The notes: a model not told the origin generated them from the letters alone. Positions 25,073 to 34,161 are shown, counted from the first letter of the stretch. The stretch: DNA of 61,232 nt from Thioalkalivibrio denitrificans (GCF_002000365.1 NZ_MVBK01000038.1:1-61232); one strand, 5' to 3'. Numbers and translations: made by a program.

Positions 25073-26665
25073 ATGAGCACCGAACGGACGAGGCCCGGAT
25101 GGAAGCGCAGGGTGATGAACGTGTTCCTGATCCTGCTCATTCTGGCCGTTCCGATCGCCGCCTACGGCTGGTACAAGTTCTTCCGGGACCTGCCGCAGCC
25201 GGACTGGATCACCGGCGATCCCGAGGCGAACTTCCTGTACGGCTCCATCGGCGGCGAATCCGAGGGGGGGATGCCCTATTGGATCGTCGTGGTGCTGCCC
25301 CGGATCTTCGACGACCTGATGCCCGGTCCCGGGGGTTACGCGGCCTTCGGTCTCCCATGGGCCGAAGGGGCGGAGTTTCCCGCAGGGTTCTCCAGGAAGA
25401 CCATCGGCTTCGAGCGTGTGGGCTTCAACTGCGCCCTTTGTCACGCCACGCAATACCGTACGGCCCCGGAGAAGACTCCAGTCATCGTCGCCGCCGGCGG
25501 CAGCCACACGGCCGACATCCAGGGCATGCTGGATTTCTTCACCCGGGCGGCTAACGATCCGCGTTTCAATGCCGATACCATTCTCACCCAGATCGACGCG
25601 TCCTACCCGCTGAGCTGGATCGACCGGCAACTCTACAAGTTCCTGTACATCCCAATCACGCGCAAGCGTTTGCAGGAGCAGGGCCGTGATTTCGCCTGGG
25701 CGGATGATTTGCCGCGTTGGGGCCCCGGCCGGGATGCCCCGATGAATCTCACCAAGTTCAATTTCCTGGGAATGGAGGTGGACGGCAGTGTGGACAACAC
25801 CGATTTCCCGTCACTGTGGAATCTGCAGACACGCGTGCAGCCGGGCCGGACCTGGCCGGAGCACGACCACTCGCTCACCGCGGACTGGTCCACGCTCGAC
25901 ATCGACCCGGCACGGCTGATGCTGATGAATCTCGACGGCGCGACGACCTCGTTCCGTTCCGTGGTCATCGACTCGGCCCTGGGGCTGCAGGCGAAGAACA
26001 CTCCCTTCTTCCGGCGCCGCGTGCAGGAACTGGAGGATTGGCTGATGACTCTGCCGGCGCCCAAGTACCCACTGCCCATAGACCGTGAACGGGCGACCGC
26101 GGGTCAGGCCGTGTTCGAGCAGCACTGTGCAGCGTGCCATGCGAGTGGCCGCGACAATCGTCTGGGTACCGTGATTCCGCTCGCCGAGATCGGTACCGAT
26201 CCCGAGCGCGCCAATGCCTGGTCACGCGAGGCGGCCGACCTCGCCAATCGCTTGGTGCAGGAGCGCTTCCGGCTCACGCGGACACCGATGGGGCAACCCG
26301 ACGAGCCGGGCTATGTCGCGCTGCAGCTCGACGGTGTGTGGCTGCGGGCTCCCTATCTGCACAACGGGTCCGTGCCGACATTACGGGCAATGCTGGAGCC
26401 GGAGGAAGGGAGGCCGCGCACCTTCTACCGCGGCTATGATGTCATCGATCGCTGGAACGTCGGTTTCGTGTCGCGCCGCTGCGTCGGCGATGAGGAGGAG
26501 CTTCCAACGGAATCGGCGTCGCCGCAGTGGGGCTGCATGCCAGGTCATGAAGGTTGGCTGTACGACACGGCCGAGCGTGGCAACAGCAACAGCGGGCATC
26601 TCTATGGAACTACCCTCCAAGATGAACTGAAGGACGCGCTGGTCGAGTACCTGAAAACATTGTAG
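25073..26665 (+). CDS. RoxA-like dihaem cytochrome, second paralogue
   Basis: A 530-residue relative of the preceding protein, lacking the N-terminal extra domain. A single membrane anchor lies at residues 14-36 and the rest is periplasmic. Two CxxCH sites are present: C120-C123-H124 and C352-C355-H356. The block LDGVWLRAPYLHNGSVP and the C-terminal block with GNSNSGHLYG closely follow the upstream paralogue, so the two arose by duplication. The start follows GGGAGGA at 25059-25065, 35 bp after the previous stop. It ends the operon; the next gene converges from the other strand after 75 bp. Confidence 0.8.
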   Translation: MSTERTRPGWKRRVMNVFLILLILAVPIAAYGWYKFFRDLPQPDWITGDPEANFLYGSIGGESEGGMPYWIVVVLPRIFDDLMPGPGGYAAFGLPWAEGAEFPAGFSRKTIGFERVGFNCALCHATQYRTAPEKTPVIVAAGGSHTADIQGMLDFFTRAANDPRFNADTILTQIDASYPLSWIDRQLYKFLYIPITRKRLQEQGRDFAWADDLPRWGPGRDAPMNLTKFNFLGMEVDGSVDNTDFPSLWNLQTRVQPGRTWPEHDHSLTADWSTLDIDPARLMLMNLDGATTSFRSVVIDSALGLQAKNTPFFRRRVQELEDWLMTLPAPKYPLPIDRERATAGQAVFEQHCAACHASGRDNRLGTVIPLAEIGTDPERANAWSREAADLANRLVQERFRLTRTPMGQPDEPGYVALQLDGVWLRAPYLHNGSVPTLRAMLEPEEGRPRTFYRGYDVIDRWNVGFVSRRCVGDEEELPTESASPQWGCMPGHEGWLYDTAERGNSNSGHLYGTTLQDELKDALVEYLKTL

Positions 26666-26740
26666 AAAACGCCTGCTTCGCCAAGGGTTGCGCGGGTGCC
26701 TGGAATGGCGCGCGTGGGATGCCACATGTGTGGGTACATG

Positions 26741-28255
26741 TCAGAGTGCGATGCCCAGGAGCGCGAGCACGCCCTTTACCGCGGTGGTGACCGGGCCGAC
26801 CATCTCGGCGACGGTCTTTGCCGCTTCGATCAAACCCTTGCCATTGAATTTCAGTGCCGACTTGTCCGGGTTCGGGTCGGTTGCTTCTTCGGTCAGCGCC
26901 TTCAGCTTGCGCGTGGCCTGGCGCTGCTGGTCGGCGTCCAGCTTTTGCGCCATCTCGGCGACGGTCTTGGTCAGTTCTGTCAGCGCATCCTGGAGTTTGT
27001 TGTCCCCTGCCCCGGAAGCGATGTTGAAACTGTCCTTGATGTAGCCGGCGGCGATCGCATCGCCGTTGAAGGTATTGCCCTGGCCGTAATCGATGTTGAC
27101 TGTCTGCTGCGGTCCGGTGCCCATGATGGTCAAATTGCCTCCTGTGATGTTGCCCGCGATTTCGACATACATCTGCCGCGGTTCACCGCCCTGAAGCTGG
27201 GTGAAGCGTTCCAGCTTCAAGCGTACCTGCCGCCGCGCCTGCTCCAGTTGCTGCAGCAGTACCGCCCGTTCAGACGGGCTCATCACCCAGTCGTAGGCGG
27301 CCATGATGTTGCGCAGCGATATCTGCTCGACGCCATTGCGGGCCTTTTGGAAAATCGTGTGCGTCGCCTGGTTTAAATACTCCTCCAGCCGGTCGGCGGT
27401 GGGCGTGTGGGGTTGATACTGGATCGTGCCCTTGGCCATCCAGCGCAACATCTGCCCCAGCGCCTGCTGCTCTGCATGCAGGCGCAGCACGCAAAGGCGC
27501 AAGCGGCGTGCCGCGTCGGCATCCTGGCGGGTGTGCCCGATCAGCCAGATGCCGATATTCCTGCCATCCATCGCCAGAGTAAGGTGCGCCACGGTGAGCC
27601 CGCCCACCTTGTCCGGTTGTATCAGGTCGCTGCGCGCGGGCACACTGGTAAGTTCGGCGAGGCCGCTGGCCGGATCAATTTCGTATTCAACGACCACGAC
27701 GGGAAAGCCGGGCCAGACGAAATTCGCCGGCGCCATCGGTTTCGTTAAATCGGTGGTGTGGCTGGTGGCCTGGGCATAAAGCTTGGCGAGGGCGGCGCCC
27801 TGCCGGCCAAGCGGCTGTCGCTGCGGCATGCCGTCCAGTTGCTTGACGGCTGTCGGCAGCCTCAGCACATCGCGGATTGCGCCCAGCAGGCCGTCGCCGT
27901 CCACGGCGAAGGCACCCTCCAGGCCAAGTCCGATCTCGACCCGGCTGACCGCGCCGCCGTCACAAAAGAACCGGCGGAACGCGCCCCGCAGCCGCAAACC
28001 TGCGGCGGGTGGCCCCACCGGCGCGTCGCCCAGGCCCGGTAATTTGATGGCGGCTTTCGATCCGGCGAAATAGAAATCCTGGCTGAACACACCGCCCACC
28101 GGTGCCCCGCGCGCGCGGGAACGGACGGCGCCGAAACCGCGCACGAACTCGTTCTGCGGTATCGGGATCGGCCATGCCGGTGCGGAAAGGCGTGCCGGTC
28201 CCTGGTTCAGGAAGGGCCTGGCGTCGGCGAAAGGAAACTGCAGTGCCAGCAGCAT
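26741..28255 (-). CDS. Hypothetical protein with hydrophobic C-terminal helix
   Basis: The 504-residue protein has no signal peptide. A central helical part (about residues 265-350) is followed by a Gly/Asn-rich segment with GNITGGNLTIMG and GNTFNGDAIAAG. A coiled coil comes next, then a strongly hydrophobic last helix (about 475-504). This tail layout resembles effector modules of bacterial conflict proteins that act on membranes, but I cannot assign a family. It is convergent with the dioxygenase operon and upstream of nothing obvious. The DUF2235 gene lies behind it on the same strand, separated by a REP palindrome. Confidence 0.55.
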   Translation of the reverse strand: MLLALQFPFADARPFLNQGPARLSAPAWPIPIPQNEFVRGFGAVRSRARGAPVGGVFSQDFYFAGSKAAIKLPGLGDAPVGPPAAGLRLRGAFRRFFCDGGAVSRVEIGLGLEGAFAVDGDGLLGAIRDVLRLPTAVKQLDGMPQRQPLGRQGAALAKLYAQATSHTTDLTKPMAPANFVWPGFPVVVVEYEIDPASGLAELTSVPARSDLIQPDKVGGLTVAHLTLAMDGRNIGIWLIGHTRQDADAARRLRLCVLRLHAEQQALGQMLRWMAKGTIQYQPHTPTADRLEEYLNQATHTIFQKARNGVEQISLRNIMAAYDWVMSPSERAVLLQQLEQARRQVRLKLERFTQLQGGEPRQMYVEIAGNITGGNLTIMGTGPQQTVNIDYGQGNTFNGDAIAAGYIKDSFNIASGAGDNKLQDALTELTKTVAEMAQKLDADQQRQATRKLKALTEEATDPNPDKSALKFNGKGLIEAAKTVAEMVGPVTTAVKGVLALLGIAL

Positions 28256-28479
28256 GTGCTTACTTTCCGGAGCCGGAAGAGGGAGGGGAGGGCCCCCCTT
28301 CTGACGAGCATCAGGGGGGCGAAGCTAAACGAGCTATGTACGCGTCTTAGCACCATCGGACGTTCAAGGCGATCGGCTGTCGTCTCTTACCATCCGACAC
28401 TTTCAAAACTAGGCAAGGAACCTGACATAGTCAAGGGGGCATGCCGAAAGTCCCGAGGGCCTATGGGAAGAAAGGGGGG

Positions 28480-28528
28480 AAGAAAGGGGACGGAGGGATT
28501 AGCATTTAATTCCTCCGTCCCCTTTCTT
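28480..28528. terminator. REP palindrome 3' of the DUF2235 gene
   Basis: AAGAAAGGGGACGGAGGGAT and its complement face each other across a short loop, with a TTTCTTCCTTTTT tail. It lies 44 bp downstream of the DUF2235 stop. A stem of more than 20 bp makes it a good bidirectional terminator. Confidence 0.7.
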
Positions 28529-28571
28529 CCTTTCTTCCTTTTTAACGGATGGGTGCCCTTGATCCGCCTCG

Positions 28572-29654
28572 TTAACTGACGGCGATCTGCAGATCCCTTA
28601 ACCTGGGGGTGTCACCGATGGTGATGTTCGGCGCACGCAGATGGGGCCGCAGGGGATTCTTCGGGCGATAGTTGTCTTTTTCCTTCAAGCGCTGCAGGAC
28701 TGCGTCCTCCAGGGTTTCATGGCCGTGGGTTGTGGTGCCCAGAGGACGGTAAAAACGAGAGGAAACGAGCTGGTACGCGCCCTTCAGGAAGGCGGCAAAG
28801 GAATCATGGGCAGGGGCCAGCAGGTTGGCTTCCGTGACAGGCGCCAGTTTATTCTTGTCGACGCCCAGGCCGCACTCCCCCAGACGATCGGCCATCCAGT
28901 GCAGGGTGATGTCGGAGAGGCGGGCATCCTTGTAGCCGCCGCCGATATCGGCATGGGCGCCGCTGAACCAGGCTTGTTCGACGCGCTGATTGGGTTTCTG
29001 TTTCGGATCCCACAGGGTCGGCTCGTAAGTGCTGCGGTGTTCGTCGACGGCGATGGCATGGAAGGCATTGTGGACGATGTCGCTAAGTTCGGTATCGTGG
29101 AACTCGTAGCGGCGGGCATTGAACCAGTCAAAGGAACGCAATGGGACGCCCAAGGCACCCACCGTGTCCCAGACTCCCAGACAATGGATGTCCGGTTGGC
29201 GTGAGAAGCGCTCACGAAAGGCGAGGGCACCGGGGCTGTCCGCGCCTTCGTCGCGGGTGCGATAGAGTTCGTAGGCGCTGTCGATTTCCCGGCGGTGACT
29301 CCGGTGGGTTAGGCCGGCATTGCGGATCATGCCGACCAGGCTGCGGGCGGAGTATGCGCCGCGGCTGAAGCCGATGACGAAGATGCGGTCACCTTCTTCA
29401 TAGTGGTCAACCAGCGCCCGGTAGCCCTGCTTGATGAGCCGGTCCAGGCCCACGCCGAAGGCGCCTCCCGTGATGCGATTGTACCAGCGGTTACCCACAC
29501 CAGGGACGTAATGCTTCTCCTGACGAATGCCCTGGTGGACTTTGGGGACGGCTTCAAAGAGTTTGTAGACGTTCGTGTTGGCTCCCTTTTCGATATCGCC
29601 GGGGTCTTTGGGGGTATTCCAAGTACCATCGAAGCATATGATGATGTTCTTCAT
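28572..29654 (-). CDS. DUF2235 alpha/beta hydrolase (Tle1-like)
   Basis: The 360-residue protein opens with NIIICFDGTWN and carries the nucleophile motif GFSRGA. HADIGGGY supplies further catalytic-region residues. These are the hallmarks of DUF2235, which includes type VI secretion phospholipase effectors (Tle1) and tail-fibre-associated hydrolases. The ATG at 29654 follows TTGGAGA; an upstream in-frame start at 29819 would read through repeat DNA. No immunity protein or VgrG gene is adjacent, so the effector role is open. A lone tail-tube gene lies 1.2 kb away on the other strand. Confidence 0.85.
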   Translation of the reverse strand: MKNIIICFDGTWNTPKDPGDIEKGANTNVYKLFEAVPKVHQGIRQEKHYVPGVGNRWYNRITGGAFGVGLDRLIKQGYRALVDHYEEGDRIFVIGFSRGAYSARSLVGMIRNAGLTHRSHRREIDSAYELYRTRDEGADSPGALAFRERFSRQPDIHCLGVWDTVGALGVPLRSFDWFNARRYEFHDTELSDIVHNAFHAIAVDEHRSTYEPTLWDPKQKPNQRVEQAWFSGAHADIGGGYKDARLSDITLHWMADRLGECGLGVDKNKLAPVTEANLLAPAHDSFAAFLKGAYQLVSSRFYRPLGTTTHGHETLEDAVLQRLKEKDNYRPKNPLRPHLRAPNITIGDTPRLRDLQIAVS

Positions 29655-29743
29655 GGGTCGTCTCCAATTTTTCGGTTGTGGCACATATGAAGATAGGTAA
29701 TGGTCCGGAAGTTGGTTATGCCGCCTCTGTTGCCAGGCCGGTG

Positions 29744-29793
29744 AAAGAAAGGGGACGGAGGGATTAACGTTAATCCCTCCGTCCCCTTTCTTT
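29744..29793. repeat. Perfect 50-bp REP palindrome
   Basis: Two exact 25-bp arms centred on AACGTT (29766-29771) include GGGGACGGAGGGATTAA on the left arm. No loop separates the arms. It lies 90 bp upstream of the DUF2235 start, so here it is not downstream of a called gene. Bases 29794-30071 show no supported gene. Confidence 0.9.
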
Positions 29794-30071
29794 GCTTTCT
29801 TTGAGGAACAAGTGGACACCCATCATGCTGTTTCAACTGTCCTCCGTTCTCAGTCCCGGATGCCGAGGGGCGACTGGTGTATAACCCGTAGTCCGAAAGC
29901 GTCGGCCAGTCGATCAAGGTGATCCTCCAGACGCGGTCGGGCGAACGACTGATGCGGCCGCGTTTCGGCGTCGGCCTGGAGAACAAGAGGGCACCCATCT
30001 TCCAGTTGACAGCCCCGAAGAGGGCGGCTAGTTTCTGAATCGCCCATCAAGCAAGGGACAAGGAGTGCCCC

Positions 30072-30242
30072 ATGAGCAGAGCCGGAAGGGAACTCGTCTC
30101 GCTGGATTCCACTCCGTATCACCACTGCGTCTGCCGCTGCGTGCGGCGGGCGTTTCCGTGTGGACGGGATTTGTTCTCGGGAAGGCGTGATGAGCACCGC
30201 AAGGGCTTGGGCGCCAGGAAAAAATGGGGACGGAGCGATTGA
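30072..30242 (+). pseudogene. Truncated transposase N-terminus, fused to a REP
   Basis: ATG at 30072 opens MSRAGRELVSLDSTPYHHC followed by VCRCVRRAF-CGRD, typical of the start of longer Y1/RAYT-type transposases. After about 48 residues the frame enters AAAATGGGGACGGAGCGATT, a REP copy, which supplies the TGA stop at 30240-30242. Everything downstream in the transposase is missing. A related, more decayed copy lies at 46854-46970 with the same GGAGTGCCCCATG leader. Confidence 0.75.
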
Positions 30243-30430
30243 CTCTTGATCCCTCCTTCTCCTCTATTCTTTAAGGAGATTGGATGGGTGGGACGGCGCA
30301 CGCTGGCGGCAACCCGGACCCTCCCGTCCCTGCCACCGGCGGGGAGGGCAGCCGGCGCGACGTCACCGATCCACCGGACTACCTATACTTCGGTGGGTCC
30401 GCGGCGGCAATTGGACAAGGCAACCCCCAT

Positions 30431-30769
30431 ATGCAGACACTCGACTCCGACTTGCGACAGGCCGCAGGGATCGCGCTCGGCCTGGTTCACGTGGTGCTGG
30501 TCATCAGCCTGCTCCTGTGGCTGGCCACTCTGCTGGGCGCGGCCTGGCACTGGCCGGACGTGGCCGCTCATCCCCGGAGGATTATCGCCGTTGTGGCGGC
30601 TCTGGTGTGGTTCTCGCTGGGGGCGGCATCGGGGCTTTGCCTGAGCGTGCGCATCTGCCGGGAGGGCGCCTGCGGCCTTTGGCGCATCGCCACGCAGGAC
30701 ATGGTGTTCATGCTGCAGTGCGCCTGCGTCCTGCTGGGTGCCGTGAGCCTTGCAGTGGCCCTGCCCTGA
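30431..30769 (+). CDS. Small hypothetical membrane protein
   Basis: The 112-residue product has three hydrophobic segments (about residues 13-36, 47-66 and 88-110). The short loop after the second helix contains two cysteines (GLCLSV, RICREGAC). The ATG at 30431 is chosen over an upstream start at 30284 because the hydrophobic pattern begins there and the upstream part is low-complexity. The next gene, a tail-tube protein, follows after 85 bp on the same strand. The family is not recognised. Confidence 0.5.
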   Translation: MQTLDSDLRQAAGIALGLVHVVLVISLLLWLATLLGAAWHWPDVAAHPRRIIAVVAALVWFSLGAASGLCLSVRICREGACGLWRIATQDMVFMLQCACVLLGAVSLAVALP

Positions 30770-30854
30770 CCCGGCATTGCCCGAATCTGCGCGCGAACGG
30801 ACGCCTTGAGGGGCGATTGTAAAGCGACCGTAATAGCCAACCGGAGAGACAACC

Positions 30855-31355
30855 ATGGCCATGTTCCCAGTCAACACCCATCGCCTGGATCCCTACCGCA
30901 ACTACAAGTTTCGGGTCATCGCCGACGGGGTGCCGATTCCGGGCATCCTGCGGGTCAGTGCGCTGGTGCACACCATTACGCCGGTGGACTACCGCCAGGG
31001 AGACTCCCCCAACAGCTACCGCGTCGCGCCCGGTATGACCAGATTCGCACCCATCACCATCGAGCGCGGACTGTCGCACGACACCACCTTCGAGGATTGG
31101 GCAAGACTTGCCTTCAACGTGCAGGGCGATGCGGGCATGTCTCTGAAGAATTACCGCAAGGACATCCTCATCAATCTGTACAACATGCAGGGCACTGTGG
31201 TGCTTTCCTACCGGGTCTACCGCGCATGGGTGGCCGAGTATCAGGCGCTGCCGGCCCTGGATGCTAATGCCAACTGCCTCGCCATCGAGCGCATCGTGCT
31301 CGAGCACGAAGGCTGGGAGAGGGACACCGCTGTGAGCGAGCCTGCTGAAACCTGA
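30855..31355 (+). CDS. Lone contractile-tail tube protein (gp19-like)
   Basis: The 166-residue protein matches the T4 gp19/Afp1-type tube family: an NYKFRV start, VDYRQGDSPNSYR, PITIERGLSHDTTFEDW, KNYRKDILINLYN, and the C-terminal EYQALPALDANAN and EHEGWERD blocks. Such subunits stack as hexamers to form the inner tube of phage tails and extracellular contractile injection systems. No sheath, baseplate, spike or ATPase gene is nearby, so it is either an orphan or works with a locus elsewhere. A good AGGAGA-like site precedes the start. Confidence 0.85.
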   Translation: MAMFPVNTHRLDPYRNYKFRVIADGVPIPGILRVSALVHTITPVDYRQGDSPNSYRVAPGMTRFAPITIERGLSHDTTFEDWARLAFNVQGDAGMSLKNYRKDILINLYNMQGTVVLSYRVYRAWVAEYQALPALDANANCLAIERIVLEHEGWERDTAVSEPAET

Positions 31356-31465
31356 GAGAACCGGGGCAGCTCAAAATGCCCCGATCCCCGGTCCGACCCT
31401 GAGCCCTTTGCGCCAGTGACCAATGGCGCCGGTCCAGAACAATTGAGGACGCTGTCATTCGCAGC

Positions 31466-32326
31466 TTGATCCTGTTCCTGTTCCTGTTCATGGCCCTTGC
31501 CGGCGCTAACGCGACGGCCCAGTCGGTCGGCCCCGCCATCTGGGAGATCGGTGAGGGCGATTCCACCCTGCTGATCATGGGTTCCGTGCACCTTTTCAGG
31601 TCGGATATCCATTGGCTTGATCCGGAGATAAGATCCCGTTTTGAAGAGTCGACCATGCTGGTGGTCGAGGTGGCCTACCTGGAGGACATGGATGAGGTGA
31701 CGATCCGTCTCGTGGAAGAGCGGGGATTCTATCCCCCGGGCGAGAGTCTCGCCGATGAAGTGGGAGCGGAACTCTATGAGCGTGTGATGCTTCACGCGGA
31801 GGCTCTCGGTTGCGGCCGACGGGAGTTCTCGCAGTTGCGCCCATGGCTGGCCGTTCTCGTCCTTACGCAACTTTGGGCCGAGCGCCATGGATACGATGCC
31901 GGCGCCGGTGTCGATGTGGTTTTTAACCGAATGGCCAATGAGACCGGCAAGCCTGTATGGGGGCTTGAAACAATCCGGGAACAGATGGATGTGCTCATCG
32001 AGGACCTTGGGAGCGATCCCGAAACCATGCTGGAGTATGCGCTGGTTCAATTAGACAACGGCGATTACCTGGATTCCCTTGTCGAGGCCTGGCTCAAGGG
32101 GGACATGCGTGCATTGGAGGCGCTTCTGCATGAATCTCTGGCAGACTTCCCGGAGATGTATGAGCTGCTGATCGCGGCACGCAATCGCCGCTGGGCCGGC
32201 ATGATCGAAATGATGCTCGGCGATGAGCACAGCCAGTTCGTGGTGGTGGGGGCGGCGCACCTGTTGGGCCCCGACAACCTGCTCGACCTGCTCAGGGCCC
32301 GTGGCATCAGGGTGGTCAGGCAATGA
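31466..32326 (+). CDS. TraB/GumN family exported protein
   Basis: A 286-residue protein with a signal peptide (hydrophobic residues 1-18, cleaved near NATA). The TraB/GumN fold signs are IWEIGEGDSTLLIMGSVH at the start, GLET in the middle and VVVGAAHLLG near the end. These His and Glu residues are thought to form a metal-dependent site, possibly proteolytic. The function of bacterial members is poorly known. The apparent start is TTG at 31466; no ATG fits the frame upstream. A REP hairpin follows the stop after 8 bp. Confidence 0.8.
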   Translation: MILFLFLFMALAGANATAQSVGPAIWEIGEGDSTLLIMGSVHLFRSDIHWLDPEIRSRFEESTMLVVEVAYLEDMDEVTIRLVEERGFYPPGESLADEVGAELYERVMLHAEALGCGRREFSQLRPWLAVLVLTQLWAERHGYDAGAGVDVVFNRMANETGKPVWGLETIREQMDVLIEDLGSDPETMLEYALVQLDNGDYLDSLVEAWLKGDMRALEALLHESLADFPEMYELLIAARNRRWAGMIEMMLGDEHSQFVVVGAAHLLGPDNLLDLLRARGIRVVRQ

Positions 32327-32334
32327 TCCGGATG

Positions 32335-32371
32335 AAAAGGGGACGGGGGATTAACTGTCCTCCGTCCCCTT
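32335..32371. terminator. REP hairpin terminator between convergent genes
   Basis: AAAAGGGGACGGGGGATTAA pairs with TCCTCCGTCCCCTT, followed by CCTTTCCC. It sits 8 bp beyond the TraB/GumN stop. The converging isochorismatase-like gene ends about 115 bp further on. Confidence 0.65.
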
Positions 32372-32486
32372 CCTTTCCCATTTCTTCCCTCCATCGCCTT
32401 ACTTCCTTACCCAGTTCACGGAGGATAACGGGTGTCTTCAATCTGTCCTGCCCGTTGTGGCGAGCAAAATGCAGGGGCGCTGCTAC

Positions 32487-33113
32487 CTATTTCGCGGCCT
32501 GCATGCTCGCGAAGCTGTTCATCAGGTTCCGGTAATCCGGGATGTGATTGGCGAATAGCGTCCCGAGGCCTTCGACGTCGTTGCGCCAGTCGCGATGCAG
32601 TTCACATGCGACCCCGAACCAGGTCATCAACTGTGCACCCGCGGCGGCCATGCGTTGCCAGGCGGAATCGCGCGTAAAGGCGTTGAAGGTCCCGGATGCG
32701 TCCGTGACCACGAAGACCTCGTAACCTTCTTCCAGCGCGGAGAGGGTCGGGAAGGCAACGCAGACTTCGGTGACGATGCCGGCAATGATCAGTTGCTTCT
32801 TGCCGGTCGCCTTGATCGCCTGAACGAACTCGCCGTTGTCCCATGCATTGATCTGACCGGGGCGGGCAATATAGGGCGCATCCGGAAAAGTCTCCTTGAG
32901 CTCACTCATCAAGGGACCGTTGGGACCGGTCTCGAAACTCGTGGTCAGCACAGTCGGCAGCTGGAAGTACCTGGCGAGATCGGCCAGGGCCAGGATGTTG
33001 TTCCGGAACGTGTCGGGATCGATATCACGCACCAGGGACAGCAGGCCGGCCTGATGGTCCACCAGCAGCACGGCGGCGTCGTCTTTGTTGAGTCGAACGT
33101 AGGGTTGAGTCAT
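32487..33113 (-). CDS. Isochorismatase-like (YcaC-type) hydrolase
   Basis: The 208-residue protein is of the cysteine-hydrolase superfamily that includes YcaC. D19 in LLVDHQAG and C118 in IVTEVCVAF are the catalytic aspartate and cysteine. R84 in YIARPGQINAWDN lies where many members have a lysine. The likely reaction is hydrolysis of an amide or related bond; the substrate of YcaC-type enzymes is unknown. It is followed on the same strand, upstream, by the pirin gene with an 80-bp gap, so the two are probably co-transcribed and controlled by the divergent LysR regulator. Confidence 0.85.
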   Translation of the reverse strand: MTQPYVRLNKDDAAVLLVDHQAGLLSLVRDIDPDTFRNNILALADLARYFQLPTVLTTSFETGPNGPLMSELKETFPDAPYIARPGQINAWDNGEFVQAIKATGKKQLIIAGIVTEVCVAFPTLSALEEGYEVFVVTDASGTFNAFTRDSAWQRMAAAGAQLMTWFGVACELHRDWRNDVEGLGTLFANHIPDYRNLMNSFASMQAAK

Positions 33114-33192
33114 TGGAGATCTCCTGTCGAGTCGCCCCCAACCGGGGGAAGGGTGGTGAGATGCCGGCTCGGGTAGAGCCGGCAGATCTGCG

Positions 33193-34062
33193 TCAGTCTG
33201 TCGCGGGCATGCGCCCGAACCGGCCGGCGCCGAAGTCGCGCATGGCCTGCTGGATTTCCTCGCGCGAGTTCATGACAAAGGGGCCGTGACCGACGACCGG
33301 TTCGTTCAGTGGTTGGCCGCCGAGCAACAGGACCATGCTGTCCTGGGCCACTTCGAAGGCGAGTTCCGAACCCTCGCGCTCCAGCACGGCCAGCTCGGCC
33401 GGGCCGACCGCCTGATCGCCGGTCCGGATCAGACCGCTTAAGATGAACAGCGCCGTGGTGTGTCCTGCCGGCAGTTCGAGTGAAACCTGCCCGCCTGCCT
33501 GGAGCCGCATATCCCAGACATTGATCGGTGTGAACGTGTGTGCGGCACCTGCCACGTCGCCACATTGGCCGGCGATCACGCGCAGGGTTCCGGCATCGTT
33601 CGGCAGCGAAACCTGGGGGATCCGCTCGTTCGTGATGCCCTGGTAGGACGGTGCGGTCATCTTGTCGCTGGCGGGGAGATTGACCCAGAGCTGAATCATC
33701 TCGAACCGGCCACCGCGTCGTGCGTAGTCGTCGCTGTGGTACTCCTCGTGAAGCAGCCCCGATCCGGCCGTCATCCACTGCACGTCACCCGGACCGATGG
33801 TCCCGCCGGCCCCGGTTGTGTCGCGGTGCGACACCTCGCCGTCGTAGACGATGGTGACGGTTTCGAAGCCACGGTGAGGATGCGCCCCCACGCCCCGTCG
33901 CCGGGTGGTGGGTTCGAAGTGTTCGGGCCCGGCGTAGTCCAGCAGCAGGAAGGGGGACAGGTCATGTGCAGGGTCGTTGTAGGAAAGGACGGTCCGGACC
34001 GGGAATCCGTCGCCGACCCAGTGACCTCCAGTACTGCGCTTGATGTAGGTGAGCTTTTTCAT
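33193..34062 (-). CDS. Pirin family protein
   Basis: The 289-residue bicupin has the pirin N-terminal metal-site motif GVGAHPHRGFETVT and the neighbouring HEEYHS. Pirins bind a single metal in the N-terminal cupin; some have quercetinase activity and others act as redox-responsive regulators. The ATG at 34062 follows AGGAGG at ideal spacing, excluding the longer in-frame start at 34104. It is divergent from the LysR gene across 99 bp. It likely forms a unit with the YcaC-type hydrolase. Confidence 0.9.
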   Translation of the reverse strand: MKKLTYIKRSTGGHWVGDGFPVRTVLSYNDPAHDLSPFLLLDYAGPEHFEPTTRRRGVGAHPHRGFETVTIVYDGEVSHRDTTGAGGTIGPGDVQWMTAGSGLLHEEYHSDDYARRGGRFEMIQLWVNLPASDKMTAPSYQGITNERIPQVSLPNDAGTLRVIAGQCGDVAGAAHTFTPINVWDMRLQAGGQVSLELPAGHTTALFILSGLIRTGDQAVGPAELAVLEREGSELAFEVAQDSMVLLLGGQPLNEPVVGHGPFVMNSREEIQQAMRDFGAGRFGRMPATD

Positions 34063-34161
34063 GTCGCCTCCTGAGTTGATGAGGACGACTCTAGCGACGC
34101 GCACAGGTGTCGACTAGATGGTAAAATACGCAAACACTATTCCACTGAATGAACAATCGGC

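Noticed and set aside
29850-30197. Minus-strand frame of 115 codons before the truncated transposase
   Set aside because: It overlaps the transposase remnant on the opposite strand and has no conserved features.
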